From Thermogemmatispora sp042408735 (GTDB lineage Bacteria; Chloroflexota; Ktedonobacteria; Ktedonobacterales; Ktedonobacteraceae): a stretch of DNA of 64,000 nucleotides. Within the stretch, counting starts at the first letter, position 1. Each line of letters begins with the position of its first letter. The notes under the pieces are model-generated. The model searched no databases, was not told the DNA's origin, and saw only the letters and a program-made list of their open reading frames with translations. Location: contig NZ_JBHOQV010000083.1 in the NCBI RefSeq assembly GCF_042408735.1, positions 32,163 to 96,162 of the forward strand, written 5' to 3'. Below are positions 16,852 to 26,089 of the stretch, piece after piece. The translations under genes were made by a program, and so were the position numbers.

Positions 16852-18204
16852 TTGGAACAGCGATCGGCTGAAACTGAAACCCTTTCCATGCCAAAATGGC
16901 GCATGATCATCTGTTGCCTGCTTCTTACCCTGGTTGGATTCAACCTGCGCTCCGTTATTCTAGGGGTGCCGCCGGTCTTGCCATTGGTGCAGCATGATCT
17001 TGCGCTCTCCTATTTCGAAGTTGGCCTCCTGACGGCATTGCCCCCGCTGACCCTGGGGATCAGTGCCTGGTCATCAGGTTTCGTCATCGAGCGTCTTGGA
17101 GAACGGATCTGTGTCGCGCTTGGCCTTCTGCTGCTGGCGGCGGGGGCGCTGCTGCGAGCTTGCTGGCCATCGGCAGCGGCCCTTTTCTTCTTCACACTAG
17201 TCCTGTGTCTGGGCATTGTGCTCGCTCAGACGGCCGTACCTCCGCTAGCGCGGCGCTGGTTCCCGGGGCAAGTAGGCTTCGTCACGGCCCTCTTCAGCGA
17301 TGGTCTCATTATTGGCGAAGCCCTCGCCGCCGGGCTGACCGTCCCCCTGATGCAGCGTTTCTTTGGGGCCGACAACTGGCAGGCCACCTTTATTTTCTGG
17401 GGGCTACCGGCTCTGGTGCTTCTAGGGGGCTGGCTGGTTTGGGCGCCGCGGCCAAGAACGAGCCTGGCTCAGGAGCGTGCTCAGGCGCGGCGGCAACTCA
17501 TACTCCAGCGGCCGGACCAGAAGGCTCAGCCCGCGCTCTCTAAGGCCGACAAGAGGGAGAGACGGCAGGTCAATGCCTGGCACCTGGGCATCCTACTTGG
17601 TGGGGGGAGCCTGATCTATTTCGGCATGAACGCCTGGATTGCTCCCTACAACGCGGCCCTGCAGCGAGCCGCTGCCACACCGCTGGTGCTGGGCGTCCTC
17701 AACACGGCTCAACTCCCCTCGAGCCTGGCGGTAACCCTCTTCGCCCAACGGCTGGCTGGCAGGCGCTGGCCGTTTGTCGTAGCCGGTCTGCTTTGTGCCG
17801 TCTCCCTCATCGCCTGGCTCATCTCGCCGGTTGAACTAGAAGTCATCTGGGCGGCCCTCATCGGAGCTGGCTCTGCGCTCGTCTTCACGCTTGGGGTAGC
17901 CCTGCCTGCCTTACTGGCTGCCCCTGGTGAGGTTGCTCGTCTGACCGGGATGACCCTTTCGCTCACCTATGCTGTGGCCTTCGTCGGGCCACTGCTTGGT
18001 GGGGCCCTCTGGGATCTCCTCGGCTGGCCGGCCCTGGCCTTCCTCCCCGTCTTGATTGCCTGCCTCTTACTGGTAATCCTGGGAGCCTTCCTGCCTGAGC
18101 GCTCCTCTGGGCCAGAGACCTCCATTGAAGCCAGGTCAGATGAGCGGAGTCTGAGTGGCAACGCTGCCAGCCAGCAACAATCGGCGCCGCCAGCTACCTC
18201 CTAG
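16852..18204 (+). CDS. MFS transporter, CynX/NimT (cyanate permease-like) family
   Basis: A 450-residue twelve-helix transporter. The N-terminus LVGFNLRSVILGVPPVLPLVQHDLALS is the pattern of the CynX/NimT subfamily (NLRPxLxxVGPLL in relatives). The loop motif is SGFVIERLGERI. The TTG at 16852 is favoured by GGAG eight bases upstream; ATG codons at 16888 and 16903 lack an SD. It is divergent from the antiporter-riboswitch unit and shares its 450-base intergenic region. Family members export or import small anions or nitroimidazoles; the substrate here is unknown. Confidence 0.85.
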   Translation: MEQRSAETETLSMPKWRMIICCLLLTLVGFNLRSVILGVPPVLPLVQHDLALSYFEVGLLTALPPLTLGISAWSSGFVIERLGERICVALGLLLLAAGALLRACWPSAAALFFFTLVLCLGIVLAQTAVPPLARRWFPGQVGFVTALFSDGLIIGEALAAGLTVPLMQRFFGADNWQATFIFWGLPALVLLGGWLVWAPRPRTSLAQERAQARRQLILQRPDQKAQPALSKADKRERRQVNAWHLGILLGGGSLIYFGMNAWIAPYNAALQRAAATPLVLGVLNTAQLPSSLAVTLFAQRLAGRRWPFVVAGLLCAVSLIAWLISPVELEVIWAALIGAGSALVFTLGVALPALLAAPGEVARLTGMTLSLTYAVAFVGPLLGGALWDLLGWPALAFLPVLIACLLLVILGAFLPERSSGPETSIEARSDERSLSGNAASQQQSAPPATS

Positions 18205-18326
18205 CCTGTCGGCAGCGAGGGCGCCATCGACCAGCCGCGATGCGATTGCAATTTTGACCCAATGAGCTATCATGAAGAAAGACCAAGAACAGAAACCAAC
18301 GATAAGCAAGGGAGGCTATCCAGGCC

Positions 18327-19094
18327 ATGTGCTACGATGACAATGCCCGGCCACCTGTGCCCGAGGGTGCCGATGGGCAGGCCAAGGGAGAAGATCTTGT
18401 TCTCACCGCCGCCGATGGCAACCGCTTCGCGGCCTACTTCGCCCGCCCGGCGACCCCTGGAGGGGCGCAGGTCATTATCTATCCCGATGTCCGCGGCCTC
18501 CATCAATTCTACAAAGAGCTGGCGCTTCGCTTTGCCGAGATCGGCATTGCCGCCATTGCCATTGACTATTTTGGACGGACCGCGGGCTTAACAGCGCGCG
18601 ACGACTCCTTTGAGTTCTGGCCTCATGTTCAGCAGCTTCGGCTAGAAAACTTCTTTCTGGACGTGCGAGCGGCCCTTGATTACCTGCGCAGCCATGCCGA
18701 AGCCGAGGGAGCGACCTTCCCCGTTGGCTTCTGCATGGGGGGCAGCCTCACCATCCTCTCAGGACGCGATCGCTCCTTCGGCTTTGCCGGCCTGATCGCC
18801 TTCTACGCGGGATTGAGCCGGCCTATTGCGGGCAACGGCACAGCGTTGGAAGGCGCCGATCAGCTGGCCTATCCTCTGCTGGGCCTCTTCGGTGGGGCTG
18901 ATCAGGGCATCCCCGTGAGCCAGGTTCACGAGCTAGAAGAAAAGCTGCGTCGTCAGGGCCTTGAACACAGCATACACATCTACGAAGGGGCGCCCCATAG
19001 CTTCTTCGATCGCCGCTACAGCGAATATGCCGAAGCCTGCGCTGATGCCTGGCAGCGTGTCCGCGCCTTTATTGCGGCCCATAGCCGTCGCTAG
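18327..19094 (+). CDS. Dienelactone hydrolase family protein
   Basis: A 255-residue alpha/beta hydrolase. The nucleophile is Cys in GFCMGGS (about residue 137), as in classical dienelactone hydrolases. The acid is in LGLFGGADQGIP and the catalytic His in YEGAPHSFFDRR. Oxyanion-side residues lie in IIYPDVRGLHQFYKELALRFAE. It is cytoplasmic, with no signal peptide. The SD GGGAGG is 11 bases before ATG. Classical members open dienelactones in chloroaromatic degradation, but many genomic homologues act on unknown esters or lactones, and no aromatic pathway genes are adjacent. Confidence 0.9.
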   Translation: MCYDDNARPPVPEGADGQAKGEDLVLTAADGNRFAAYFARPATPGGAQVIIYPDVRGLHQFYKELALRFAEIGIAAIAIDYFGRTAGLTARDDSFEFWPHVQQLRLENFFLDVRAALDYLRSHAEAEGATFPVGFCMGGSLTILSGRDRSFGFAGLIAFYAGLSRPIAGNGTALEGADQLAYPLLGLFGGADQGIPVSQVHELEEKLRRQGLEHSIHIYEGAPHSFFDRRYSEYAEACADAWQRVRAFIAAHSRR

Positions 19095-19105
19095 GCTCGC
19101 AGCGT

Positions 19106-20260
19106 TCAGGATGTCGCTGAGCTTCCCTGCGTGGTTTCGCAGGTCCAACCCTGCGAAGCCAGGTAGGGAAAACGTAGCGCCTCCTTCAAGCTCCCCGTCC
19201 GGCGATAGTGCGCGATCATCTGGTGAGCCGGTGTCTGACGCTTCTCCAGAAGGGCAAAGAGCGGCTCCAGCAACTGAGAGTCCTCGTCTGCGGCCAGGGA
19301 GCGCGAGGCCGCCAGCAGCACCTGCCGGGCCCCCTCAAAAAGCTCCTCATCGTCAAATCCGCGCAGGGCCGCGCGCTGGTGAAGGGTGGCATCGGGCACA
19401 GTGGCCCGTCCTGGCAGGCTGACGTCAAGGGTCAGGCCCTTAAGCAGAGCGAGTAGCGCGGCGTAGAGCGAGAAATCCGCGCAGCTATCGCAAGCTTTGA
19501 ACTCCAACCGTCCTATCTCGGCGGGAATGCGCGCCAGCTTTGTCAAGGAAGGGCTGCTGTAGATCAGTTGATCTTCTTCCGCGACAAAGACCAGCGCCGC
19601 CGGACGTTGGCCGGTACGCAGAAAGGTCCGAACCGATAAGCCTTCCCAGAGCCTCCCCTCGTAAAAGGGTGAGCTAAAGCTGAACGGCACAATATAGGGG
19701 CTGTAGTAGGTCAGCTTGCGCCCATGGTCGATCAGCTGCTCTACCGACCAGGCTGCACAGGACAAACTCAGATCAGGACCATAGGTCAGGAAAGTACTGA
19801 GGGCTGTGCGATCTTCTGGTGAACGGTCAAGCAGGCGCCATTCATAAGGATTGAGAGGCGGATCAAGAAAGAGGCAGCTCTGGTAAGGGTTGTAGCTCGT
19901 CAAGACAGGGGTAAATCCATGGCGGGCAGCTACCTGGCAGAGCAGGGCAAAGCTTTCCTGAAGCTCTTGGACGGCGCCCCTGATGTCAGGATGAATGGTT
20001 GTCCTGATTTCTATGCCCTTGGGAAGACAGGTCAGCCACTCGCCTTCAGGGCTGAGCCGCTCCAGGGCTTCAAGGTACCAGCGCTTCACGCGGATACCAG
20101 CGTCGCCGATGCGTAGCTGCTCTTGATCACGGGGATAGAGCGGCAGCTCGTCGATTACTGCCTGGAGCAGGCTGTAGGGAGTCGAAGCAAAATCCACAAA
20201 GCGCTCAGCGCCATCGAGAAAGGCCACCTCGTGTTCAATACCAAAGCGGAAGTCGCTCAT
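19106..20260 (-). CDS. Glutamate-cysteine ligase-like (GCS2 family) ATP-dependent ligase
   Basis: A 384-residue protein of the glutamate-cysteine ligase 2 / carboxylate-amine ligase superfamily. The N-terminal FGIEHEVAFLD carries the family's E-x-E/H metal-binding start. Other recognisable pieces are GIEIRTTIHPDIRGAVQEL, PVLTSYNPYQS and GRLEFKACDSCADFSLYAALLALLKGL. Relatives make gamma-glutamylcysteine or other gamma-glutamyl amides. It converges with the dienelactone hydrolase gene only 11 bases away. The SD AAGGATGAG precedes ATG. The exact amine substrate is not predictable. Confidence 0.82.
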   Translation of the reverse strand: MSDFRFGIEHEVAFLDGAERFVDFASTPYSLLQAVIDELPLYPRDQEQLRIGDAGIRVKRWYLEALERLSPEGEWLTCLPKGIEIRTTIHPDIRGAVQELQESFALLCQVAARHGFTPVLTSYNPYQSCLFLDPPLNPYEWRLLDRSPEDRTALSTFLTYGPDLSLSCAAWSVEQLIDHGRKLTYYSPYIVPFSFSSPFYEGRLWEGLSVRTFLRTGQRPAALVFVAEEDQLIYSSPSLTKLARIPAEIGRLEFKACDSCADFSLYAALLALLKGLTLDVSLPGRATVPDATLHQRAALRGFDDEELFEGARQVLLAASRSLAADEDSQLLEPLFALLEKRQTPAHQMIAHYRRTGSLKEALRFPYLASQGWTCETTQGSSATS

Positions 20261-20648
20261 CTATCTCATCCTTTGCTCGAAATACGGGCGGAGAAAGAGC
20301 TACCTGGGAGCGTCCTTCGTGGAGATAGGAGATTCTCCCCCACCTCCACTGTTACTGGCCACCTGGGGAGAAAAAGCGGCTCTTCCCTTGCGGCGGTGCA
20401 AGGAGCGATCCCAAATCAGAGTTGGCAACTCAGATATTAGCATGGCCTAACATCGACGTCAAGAGGAAAGGCACTTCTGGCTTCGAGAGTAGTACATGAA
20501 TATACCGCTATATGTCACACAAGAACAGGCAGCCGGCCGGACCAGGATCTCACATGAAGGGCCAGAGTGCTGGTGAGACGACGGAGTAGCCAGGAAGCGG
20601 ACGAGTAGGCCGATTGGTGAGAGAAGGTCAAGTCCCTGGCTCTCGCTC

Positions 20649-20677
20649 TTGCTTCTGCCTGGGGGGTGGAATATAAT
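20649..20677 (+). promoter_or_regulatory. Promoter of the MFS gene at 20686, near-leaderless
   Basis: TTGCTT (20649-20654) and a perfect TATAAT (20672-20677) are separated by exactly 17 bases. Transcription would begin around 20683-20686, at or next to the ATG, implying a leaderless or almost leaderless message. Confidence 0.6.
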
Positions 20678-20685
20678 TAGGAAGA

Positions 20686-22056
20686 ATGCCGACCTCTGCA
20701 ATGCGCGACTCGTCTGTGCAGGCAGCGGGTGTGGCAAGGGCATCCCTGCTTATGATCGCGGACAATCAACATCAGCGAAGGCCGCTCCTGCAGCGTCTCA
20801 TTAAATCAGCTCTCGCCAGCCCTGGCTTTCACAATCGGACCCTCCTGGCCATCTCTTTTTCTGTGTTGGGGGCCTATATAGGCACGGCCATGATCAACCC
20901 TGTGCGCGTGCTCTATGCCCAGGCGCATGGTGCCTCGTTGCCGATCATTGGGGCGATGGCCTCGGCCTACCTGGTTTCTGACTTTCTCTTTGGCTACCCG
21001 TTAGGCTGGTTAGCCGATCGCTGGGGGCGCAAGCAGGTGATTCTGATCGGCATGGCGGTGCAGGCTCTCCTCTCCGCGCTCTATCTGCCGGTATCTGATC
21101 CATTCCTATTTATCGTGCTCCGTTTCCTTGAAGGCATTGCAGCGGCCTCTCTGCTGCCGGCGGCGCGGGCACTGCTCATTGACGCTGTGCCCGTCGAGCA
21201 GCAAGGTGAAGCCTTTGGCATCTTTAACGCCTTTTTCAACGCCAGCTTCCTGCTTGGGCCAGCTCTTGGCGGAGTGCTGGCGGCCCTTGGCTACAGCTGG
21301 ACTTTCATCGGAGCGATCCTTATCCGGCTGATCGGCATGATCATCGTCGTGCTGCTCATTCATGACGAGCCTGGCAGCCGTTCGCGCCCGACAAAGCAGC
21401 CTGCGCTCAGGAGCGTCTTCAGAGAATTATTTGCCTGGCCGTTGCTGGCCTCCTATCTCATTGCCTTTGGCGACTATCTCTATGTGGGCTTTGATCTTAC
21501 CCTGACGCCGCTCTGGATGCACGATCACCTGCAAGCTTCCGTTGCCATTATCGGTGTAACGTATACCGCCTGGGCGGTGCCCAACACCCTCTGCTCACCC
21601 ATCGGGGGGAGGGTAGCTGATCGCTGGCGGCGTTCCACTCTCATCCTGATCTTTGGTCTGGCCCAGGTGCCCCTCTATCTCTCCTACGGCCTCATCAGCG
21701 GAGCGCTGCTGGCCTTGCTGCTCTTCGCCGTACATGGACTAGTCTATGCCTTTGTCCAGCCGGCCATCGATGCCCATCTAGCGGCCTTTTCGGGGAACGA
21801 TGTGCGCGCCCGTATCCAGGGCCTCTACAGCACCGTTGGTTTGATCGGGGCCTTTGTGGGGAGTGATCTTTTCATTCCTCTTTACCTGATCAACTTCCGC
21901 CTTCCCTGGTTTACAATGGGAGTCTGCTATGGTCTCTGTATCCTCATTGGAGGGCTGATTATTCGGAGACAGGAGGCTAAAGCTCTCGCCTCCTCCCAGA
22001 GGATTGCCGAGAGCCAGGCTGAAACGATGATCTCCGGCTCAAGCACCCGTTCCTAG
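20686..22056 (+). CDS. MFS transporter, drug-efflux-like
   Basis: A 456-residue twelve-helix major facilitator. The first helix begins near residue 48 (TLLAISFSVLGAYIGTAM) after a basic N-terminal tail. Loop 2-3 carries the MFS motif YPLGWLADRWGRKQ and its repeat is SPIGGRVADRWRRS; FLEGIAAASLLPAARALLIDAVP matches the efflux motif C region. The promoter's TATAAT ends nine bases before ATG at 20686, so translation is probably leaderless; internal starts (20701, 20752) lack SDs. The substrate is unknown. Confidence 0.85.
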   Translation: MPTSAMRDSSVQAAGVARASLLMIADNQHQRRPLLQRLIKSALASPGFHNRTLLAISFSVLGAYIGTAMINPVRVLYAQAHGASLPIIGAMASAYLVSDFLFGYPLGWLADRWGRKQVILIGMAVQALLSALYLPVSDPFLFIVLRFLEGIAAASLLPAARALLIDAVPVEQQGEAFGIFNAFFNASFLLGPALGGVLAALGYSWTFIGAILIRLIGMIIVVLLIHDEPGSRSRPTKQPALRSVFRELFAWPLLASYLIAFGDYLYVGFDLTLTPLWMHDHLQASVAIIGVTYTAWAVPNTLCSPIGGRVADRWRRSTLILIFGLAQVPLYLSYGLISGALLALLLFAVHGLVYAFVQPAIDAHLAAFSGNDVRARIQGLYSTVGLIGAFVGSDLFIPLYLINFRLPWFTMGVCYGLCILIGGLIIRRQEAKALASSQRIAESQAETMISGSSTRS

Positions 22057-22144
22057 CGGCAGCCCTTCCCTGGTTCTTTCCTGCTCATCTTGTGCTTGCT
22101 ATACTGTTCTGTCCCTGGTTGTGCGACCGCAGGAGGAAGATAAG

Positions 22145-23161
22145 ATGGCTCCCTGGGCAGAGGGAACCTCGCGGCTCTTACTCTTGTTCCTCGGCGATGT
22201 TATGCTAGGACGCTTCGTGAACCAGGTGCTGCAGCAGACCGAGGCCAGTTATCCCTGGGGCGACATCCTGCCGCTCCTGTTGCAGGCCGATACGCGGATC
22301 TGTAACCTTGAGTGTGTTCTCAGCGACGTCGGCACTCCCTGGTCGCTTACCCCAAAGGTCTTTCATTTCCGCTCTGATGCTCGCAACGTGGCCGTTTTAC
22401 AGGCTGGGCACATCGATGTAGTTTCCCTGGCGAATAACCATACCCTCGACTTTGGCTATGAGGCTCTGCTGCAGATGCTCTCGCTGCTCGAGGGGGCGGG
22501 CATTCGCTTCGCGGGCGCAGGGAGCAATCGCGCCGAGACCAGACGACCGGCCCTCTGGGAGGCAGGGGGAAGAAAGCTGGGGCTGCTGGCCCTCACCGAT
22601 AACGAACCTGCCTGGGAGGCCGGCCCTGAGCGGCCTGGCATCTGGTACATGCCGATGACTGTTGATGATCCGCGCTGCGCGGAGCTGAGGGCGATCCTCA
22701 AGTCTGTACGTCCTGTAGTTGATTGGTTGATCGTCTCTCTCCACTGGGGTGGCAACTGGGGCTATACGCCACCGGCACAGCATCGAGCTTTGGCGCACGC
22801 TCTCATCGATGCGGGAGCAGATATCATTTATGGCCATTCCCCGCATGTCGTGCGGGGCATTGAAATCTATCGAGGGCGCCCTGTGCTTTACAGCTGTGGA
22901 GACCTTATCGACGATTATGCCGTTGATCCTCGCGAGCGTAACGATCTCAGCTTCCTCTTTGGGGTTGAGGTTGTTGGCTCGCGGCTCAGGCGTCTGCTGC
23001 TCTATCCGACGGCGATTCGGGCCTTCCAGGCCCGGCGTGCCTCAGCTGCGGAGCAGCGAGCGCTTGTCAGCACAATGCAGCGTCTCTGTGCCGATCTGGG
23101 GACGGTAGCCCGCTGGATTGAACAAGAAGGCTATCTGGAGATAGAGATTGCAGCGGCTTGA
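22145..23161 (+). CDS. CapA-family protein (poly-gamma-glutamate/capsule metallophosphatase-like)
   Basis: A 338-residue protein of the CapA/PgsA metallophosphatase-like fold. Motifs in order are FLGDVMLGRFVN, NLECVLSD, SLANNHTLDFGYEALLQML, VSLHWGGNWGYTPPAQHRALAHALIDAGADIIYGHSPHVVRGIEIY and LYSCGDLIDDY. ATG at 22145 has AGGAGG eight bases upstream, which decides the start over a GTG at 22121. No signal peptide or anchor is seen, unlike Bacillus CapA. It opens the exopolysaccharide locus and may act in polymer assembly or modification. Confidence 0.88.
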   Translation: MAPWAEGTSRLLLLFLGDVMLGRFVNQVLQQTEASYPWGDILPLLLQADTRICNLECVLSDVGTPWSLTPKVFHFRSDARNVAVLQAGHIDVVSLANNHTLDFGYEALLQMLSLLEGAGIRFAGAGSNRAETRRPALWEAGGRKLGLLALTDNEPAWEAGPERPGIWYMPMTVDDPRCAELRAILKSVRPVVDWLIVSLHWGGNWGYTPPAQHRALAHALIDAGADIIYGHSPHVVRGIEIYRGRPVLYSCGDLIDDYAVDPRERNDLSFLFGVEVVGSRLRRLLLYPTAIRAFQARRASAAEQRALVSTMQRLCADLGTVARWIEQEGYLEIEIAAA

Positions 23162-23431
23162 GGTCGGACGAAGAGGCTGGTCCGGCTCCGCCCAGGCAGT
23201 GCGTCTGTCTGACTGCGGGATCTGGCCCGGCTTTGATTGCTCGGCCGGGACGGAACTCGACCATTGTGCACTATCTCAGCCCTGGCTGGGGCCTTCTTTA
23301 TCCATATCTTTATAAACACCTGCACCCGTTCTCTACCTCAGAGCGCTATCCTCTTAAACAGAACGTGGGCCAGTACATGGCAGTAGCTATACCCACGCTG
23401 TTTCTATGCTCTGTGGAGGGAGGATGCTCTA
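23162..23431. other. Intergenic leader of the sugar transferase gene
   Basis: About 270 bases with no gene recognised. It contains an AT-richer patch near 23290-23360 that may be a promoter; nothing else stands out. Confidence 0.3.
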
Positions 23432-24106
23432 ATGGCGGTTCTCTCTGAGCCTCGCCTGGAAATCCCTGTCGACCCCAGCTATCTGCGTCTCAAACGGTTC
23501 GTCGATCTCATCGTGACTCTGCTCTTGCTTCCTCTGCTCCTGCTCATAATGGGAGCGATCGCCGTCCTGATCCGTCTCGACTCCCAGGGTCCCGTCTTCT
23601 TCCGTCAAAAACGCCTGGGACTGAACGGCAAGGAGTTCACTCTGCTGAAGTTCCGTTCGATGTATGCCGATAGCGACGATCGCCTCCATCGTGAAGCTAT
23701 CAGGCGATATATGAATGGCGACCGGCTCAGCACGGACCTTCGGACCGACCGCCCCTACAAGTTGACCGACGATCCGCGCATTACGAGGATTGGTCGTCTG
23801 CTCCGCCGTACTAGCCTCGACGAGCTGCCCCAGTTTTTTAATGTGCTGCGCGGGGAAATGTCGCTGGTCGGACCCCGTCCTCCCTTGCTCTATGAGGTGG
23901 AACAGTACAGCGAGCGCGATTGGCTCCGTCTGGCGGGCAAACCTGGACTGACTGGCTACTGGCAGGTCTATGGACGCAGTAAGGTCGACTTTAAAACGAT
24001 GGTGGAGATGGATATTGCCTATCTCCAGCGCCAGTCGATCTGGTTTGACCTCAAGCTCATCGCTTTGACTCCCCTGGTGATGCTGAGTGGACGGGGCGGG
24101 GCCTGA
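23432..24106 (+). CDS. Undecaprenyl-phosphate sugar-phosphate transferase (initiating, PglC-like)
   Basis: A 224-residue bacterial sugar transferase that moves a hexose-1-phosphate from a nucleotide sugar onto undecaprenyl phosphate, starting polymer synthesis at the membrane. It has one N-terminal hydrophobic helix (about 20-45) and then the catalytic domain, so it is the short PglC-like monotopic form, without the CoA-binding-like N-terminal half of WbaP. Motifs are FFRQKRLGLNGKEFTLLKFRSM, RTSLDELPQFFNVLRGEMSLVGPRPP and GKPGLTGYWQVYGRS. GGAGG precedes ATG. Confidence 0.95.
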   Translation: MAVLSEPRLEIPVDPSYLRLKRFVDLIVTLLLLPLLLLIMGAIAVLIRLDSQGPVFFRQKRLGLNGKEFTLLKFRSMYADSDDRLHREAIRRYMNGDRLSTDLRTDRPYKLTDDPRITRIGRLLRRTSLDELPQFFNVLRGEMSLVGPRPPLLYEVEQYSERDWLRLAGKPGLTGYWQVYGRSKVDFKTMVEMDIAYLQRQSIWFDLKLIALTPLVMLSGRGGA

Positions 24107-24824
24107 CTGACTGGCTCTGGCTGGCTGTTCTTCTTCCCGCTGATGACTCTCTGTCCCGCTTCTCTCCACTCTTCCCCTCTCGCCTTCCAGGAAGGCAGCG
24201 GCCTTCAGCTCCCTGCCTTTCTTCGGCCCAGGATTTCTGGTATTCCTATAGTCATAAACTACCTGACCTCGAGCCTCCGCCTGACTGCCCGTCCCCCCTC
24301 CGCCCAACCTGGTCTGTACCTGAGGTCGAACCGTTCGGGAGAGAGCTGAGCCAACGACCCCCAGCCCGGAGCCTGGTCGGCCTGGGCTTGCGGGCGGGTT
24401 GACCGCGGCCCACTGGCCCGTACCGCGGGCCAGTCGAGCAGCCCTGGCCGGGTGGACCCGCTCCCACCCGGGCGAGGTGAGGCGAAGCGAAGGCCATACG
24501 GCCCGCTGGTCAGTGCTGTTGGCCGCATGGGGAGCGGGATGCCACCAGAGAGACGGCGGTGTCAACCCTACGCGGAGGGAATGCCAGCAGGGAGCCGTCT
24601 TCCTCCCCTGACCGAAGCCGGGAGTGGCCGAAGCCGGGAGTCCCCAGCGGCACGTCTTGGTGGGTTGCGCGCCGAGCGCAAAGGAGGGGGAGCAGGCCAA
24701 CCAAACTAGCCCCATCATGGCTCGCTAGGGCAGTCCATAGCTCAGAGCGGACAGGCCGACTGGCGGGCTTGCTCTCGGCTTCCTCGGCACGGGCGGCCAT
24801 TCGATGCCAGGTTCAGGGCAGGGG
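24107..24824. other. GC-rich intergenic region with a tandem 14-bp duplication; possible decayed element
   Basis: About 720 bases between two convergent EPS genes without a convincing gene. The frame at 24324-24611 has a coherent-looking tail but is stopped upstream. The unit ccgaagccgggagt occurs twice (24612-24625, 24628-24641) just after that frame ends. Right ends of IS200/IS605 elements often look like this after tnpB, so a decayed insertion sequence is possible, but no transposase motif was confirmed. Confidence 0.3.
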
Positions 24825-26057
24825 CTATCTGCTGATCTTCTGCGAGACCGCCAGCGACTGCCTGGAGCCATGGCGATCGCAGAGTCGCTCCAGCAGCTCG
24901 TTGTAGCGTTCGCTCATCAGCTCCCAGCGGAACGGCTCGAAGTCTCGGGCGGCGTTCTCGACCAGTTGCGCGCGTTTCTCGGGATGGTGATACAGATCGA
25001 TAAAAGCATCTGCAAAACTGAGAGGATTCTCTGGTTCGCAGAGAATGACCGACTCGGGACGGAACATCGAGCGAATCGCTTTCGTATCTGCGGCGATGAT
25101 TGGGCGATGGAGCCAGGCAAACTCATAGGCTTTCGTTGGCAGCAGGAGATCCATAAACCCATCACAGCGGTAGGGGATGATGCCAACGTCCCCGTGGGCG
25201 ACAAAGTGGGCCACCTCCTCGATCGTACAGGTCTCTCTGAACGTTACCCGCTCGCTGATCCCCAGTTCCTCTGCAAGGGAGCGCAGAAAAGGGATCTGCT
25301 CCCCTCGTCCCAACAGGTCGAGGCGGAGGCGTGGGGCAGCGGGCAGGGCTAGGGCCAGAGCACGCAGTGCCACATCGAGGCCGTGTCGCTCCGCCATCGT
25401 ACCGTGATACATCAAGATAAAATCGCCATCCTCCTCAACCGAAGGAACGCGAACGCGCTGGGCGGGCGAGAAATAACGGGGGTCAGGGCTATTCAGAATC
25501 ACCGACAGCTTGTGGCGGGGAACACCACGTTGAAGCAACAGCTCCTCAAAAGGCCAGCCCACCGTGATCACGTGGTTGGCAAACAGGGTAGATAGGCGCT
25601 CCTGCAAAGCGGCCAGCCTCTTGGCCAGGGAGCGCAGGCGCCCCGAGGTTTTAACGGCCATCAGCTCTGGCGAGGCGTCCTGCACCTCTAAAATCACGCG
25701 GGCTCCCAAAAGGCGAGGGACCAACGCTGAGAAGACCAAAAAGTCTGGCATGTTATGCACCTGAATCACGTCGTAGCGCTTGCGGAGGTGGAGCCGTGTC
25801 ACCGTCCAGGCTGCCAACAGGAGAAACCTGAGCCAGCCGACCACGGTTGGCAACAATGGCTGGCCGAACCCACGGTCCAGAGGAACGCGGTAGACCGAGA
25901 CGCCCTGGCACTCTTCATAGGAAGGTTCGGAGCCATGGCGCAGGCAAATAACATCAACCTCGTGCCCTCTACTGCGAGCGGCCTCAGCCAGACGACGCAC
26001 CAGAGGGTCGAAGCGGTACCAGTCGTAGCTAATGTGGACGATACGTAGCAGTGGCAT
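24825..26057 (-). CDS. Glycosyltransferase family 4 (GT-B)
   Basis: A 410-residue cytoplasmic or membrane-associated glycosyltransferase of the GT-B fold. The N-terminal Rossmann half has VHISYDWYRFDPLVRRLAEAARSRGHEVDVICLR and the DVIQVHNMPDFLVFSALVPRLLGARVILEVQD stretch. The C-terminal half has LMYHGTMAERHGLDVALRAL, a nucleotide-sugar region LDLLGRGEQIPFLRSLAEELGI and the E-x7-E-like LPTKAYEFAWLHRPIIAAD. It is transcribed leftward, 32 bases after the family-2 transferase gene, as the last gene of that EPS operon. Sugar specificity is unknown. Confidence 0.92.
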   Translation of the reverse strand: MPLLRIVHISYDWYRFDPLVRRLAEAARSRGHEVDVICLRHGSEPSYEECQGVSVYRVPLDRGFGQPLLPTVVGWLRFLLLAAWTVTRLHLRKRYDVIQVHNMPDFLVFSALVPRLLGARVILEVQDASPELMAVKTSGRLRSLAKRLAALQERLSTLFANHVITVGWPFEELLLQRGVPRHKLSVILNSPDPRYFSPAQRVRVPSVEEDGDFILMYHGTMAERHGLDVALRALALALPAAPRLRLDLLGRGEQIPFLRSLAEELGISERVTFRETCTIEEVAHFVAHGDVGIIPYRCDGFMDLLLPTKAYEFAWLHRPIIAADTKAIRSMFRPESVILCEPENPLSFADAFIDLYHHPEKRAQLVENAARDFEPFRWELMSERYNELLERLCDRHGSRQSLAVSQKISR

Positions 26058-26089
26058 TCCCGATACCCCCTTTCAGACCGAGCCACAAT

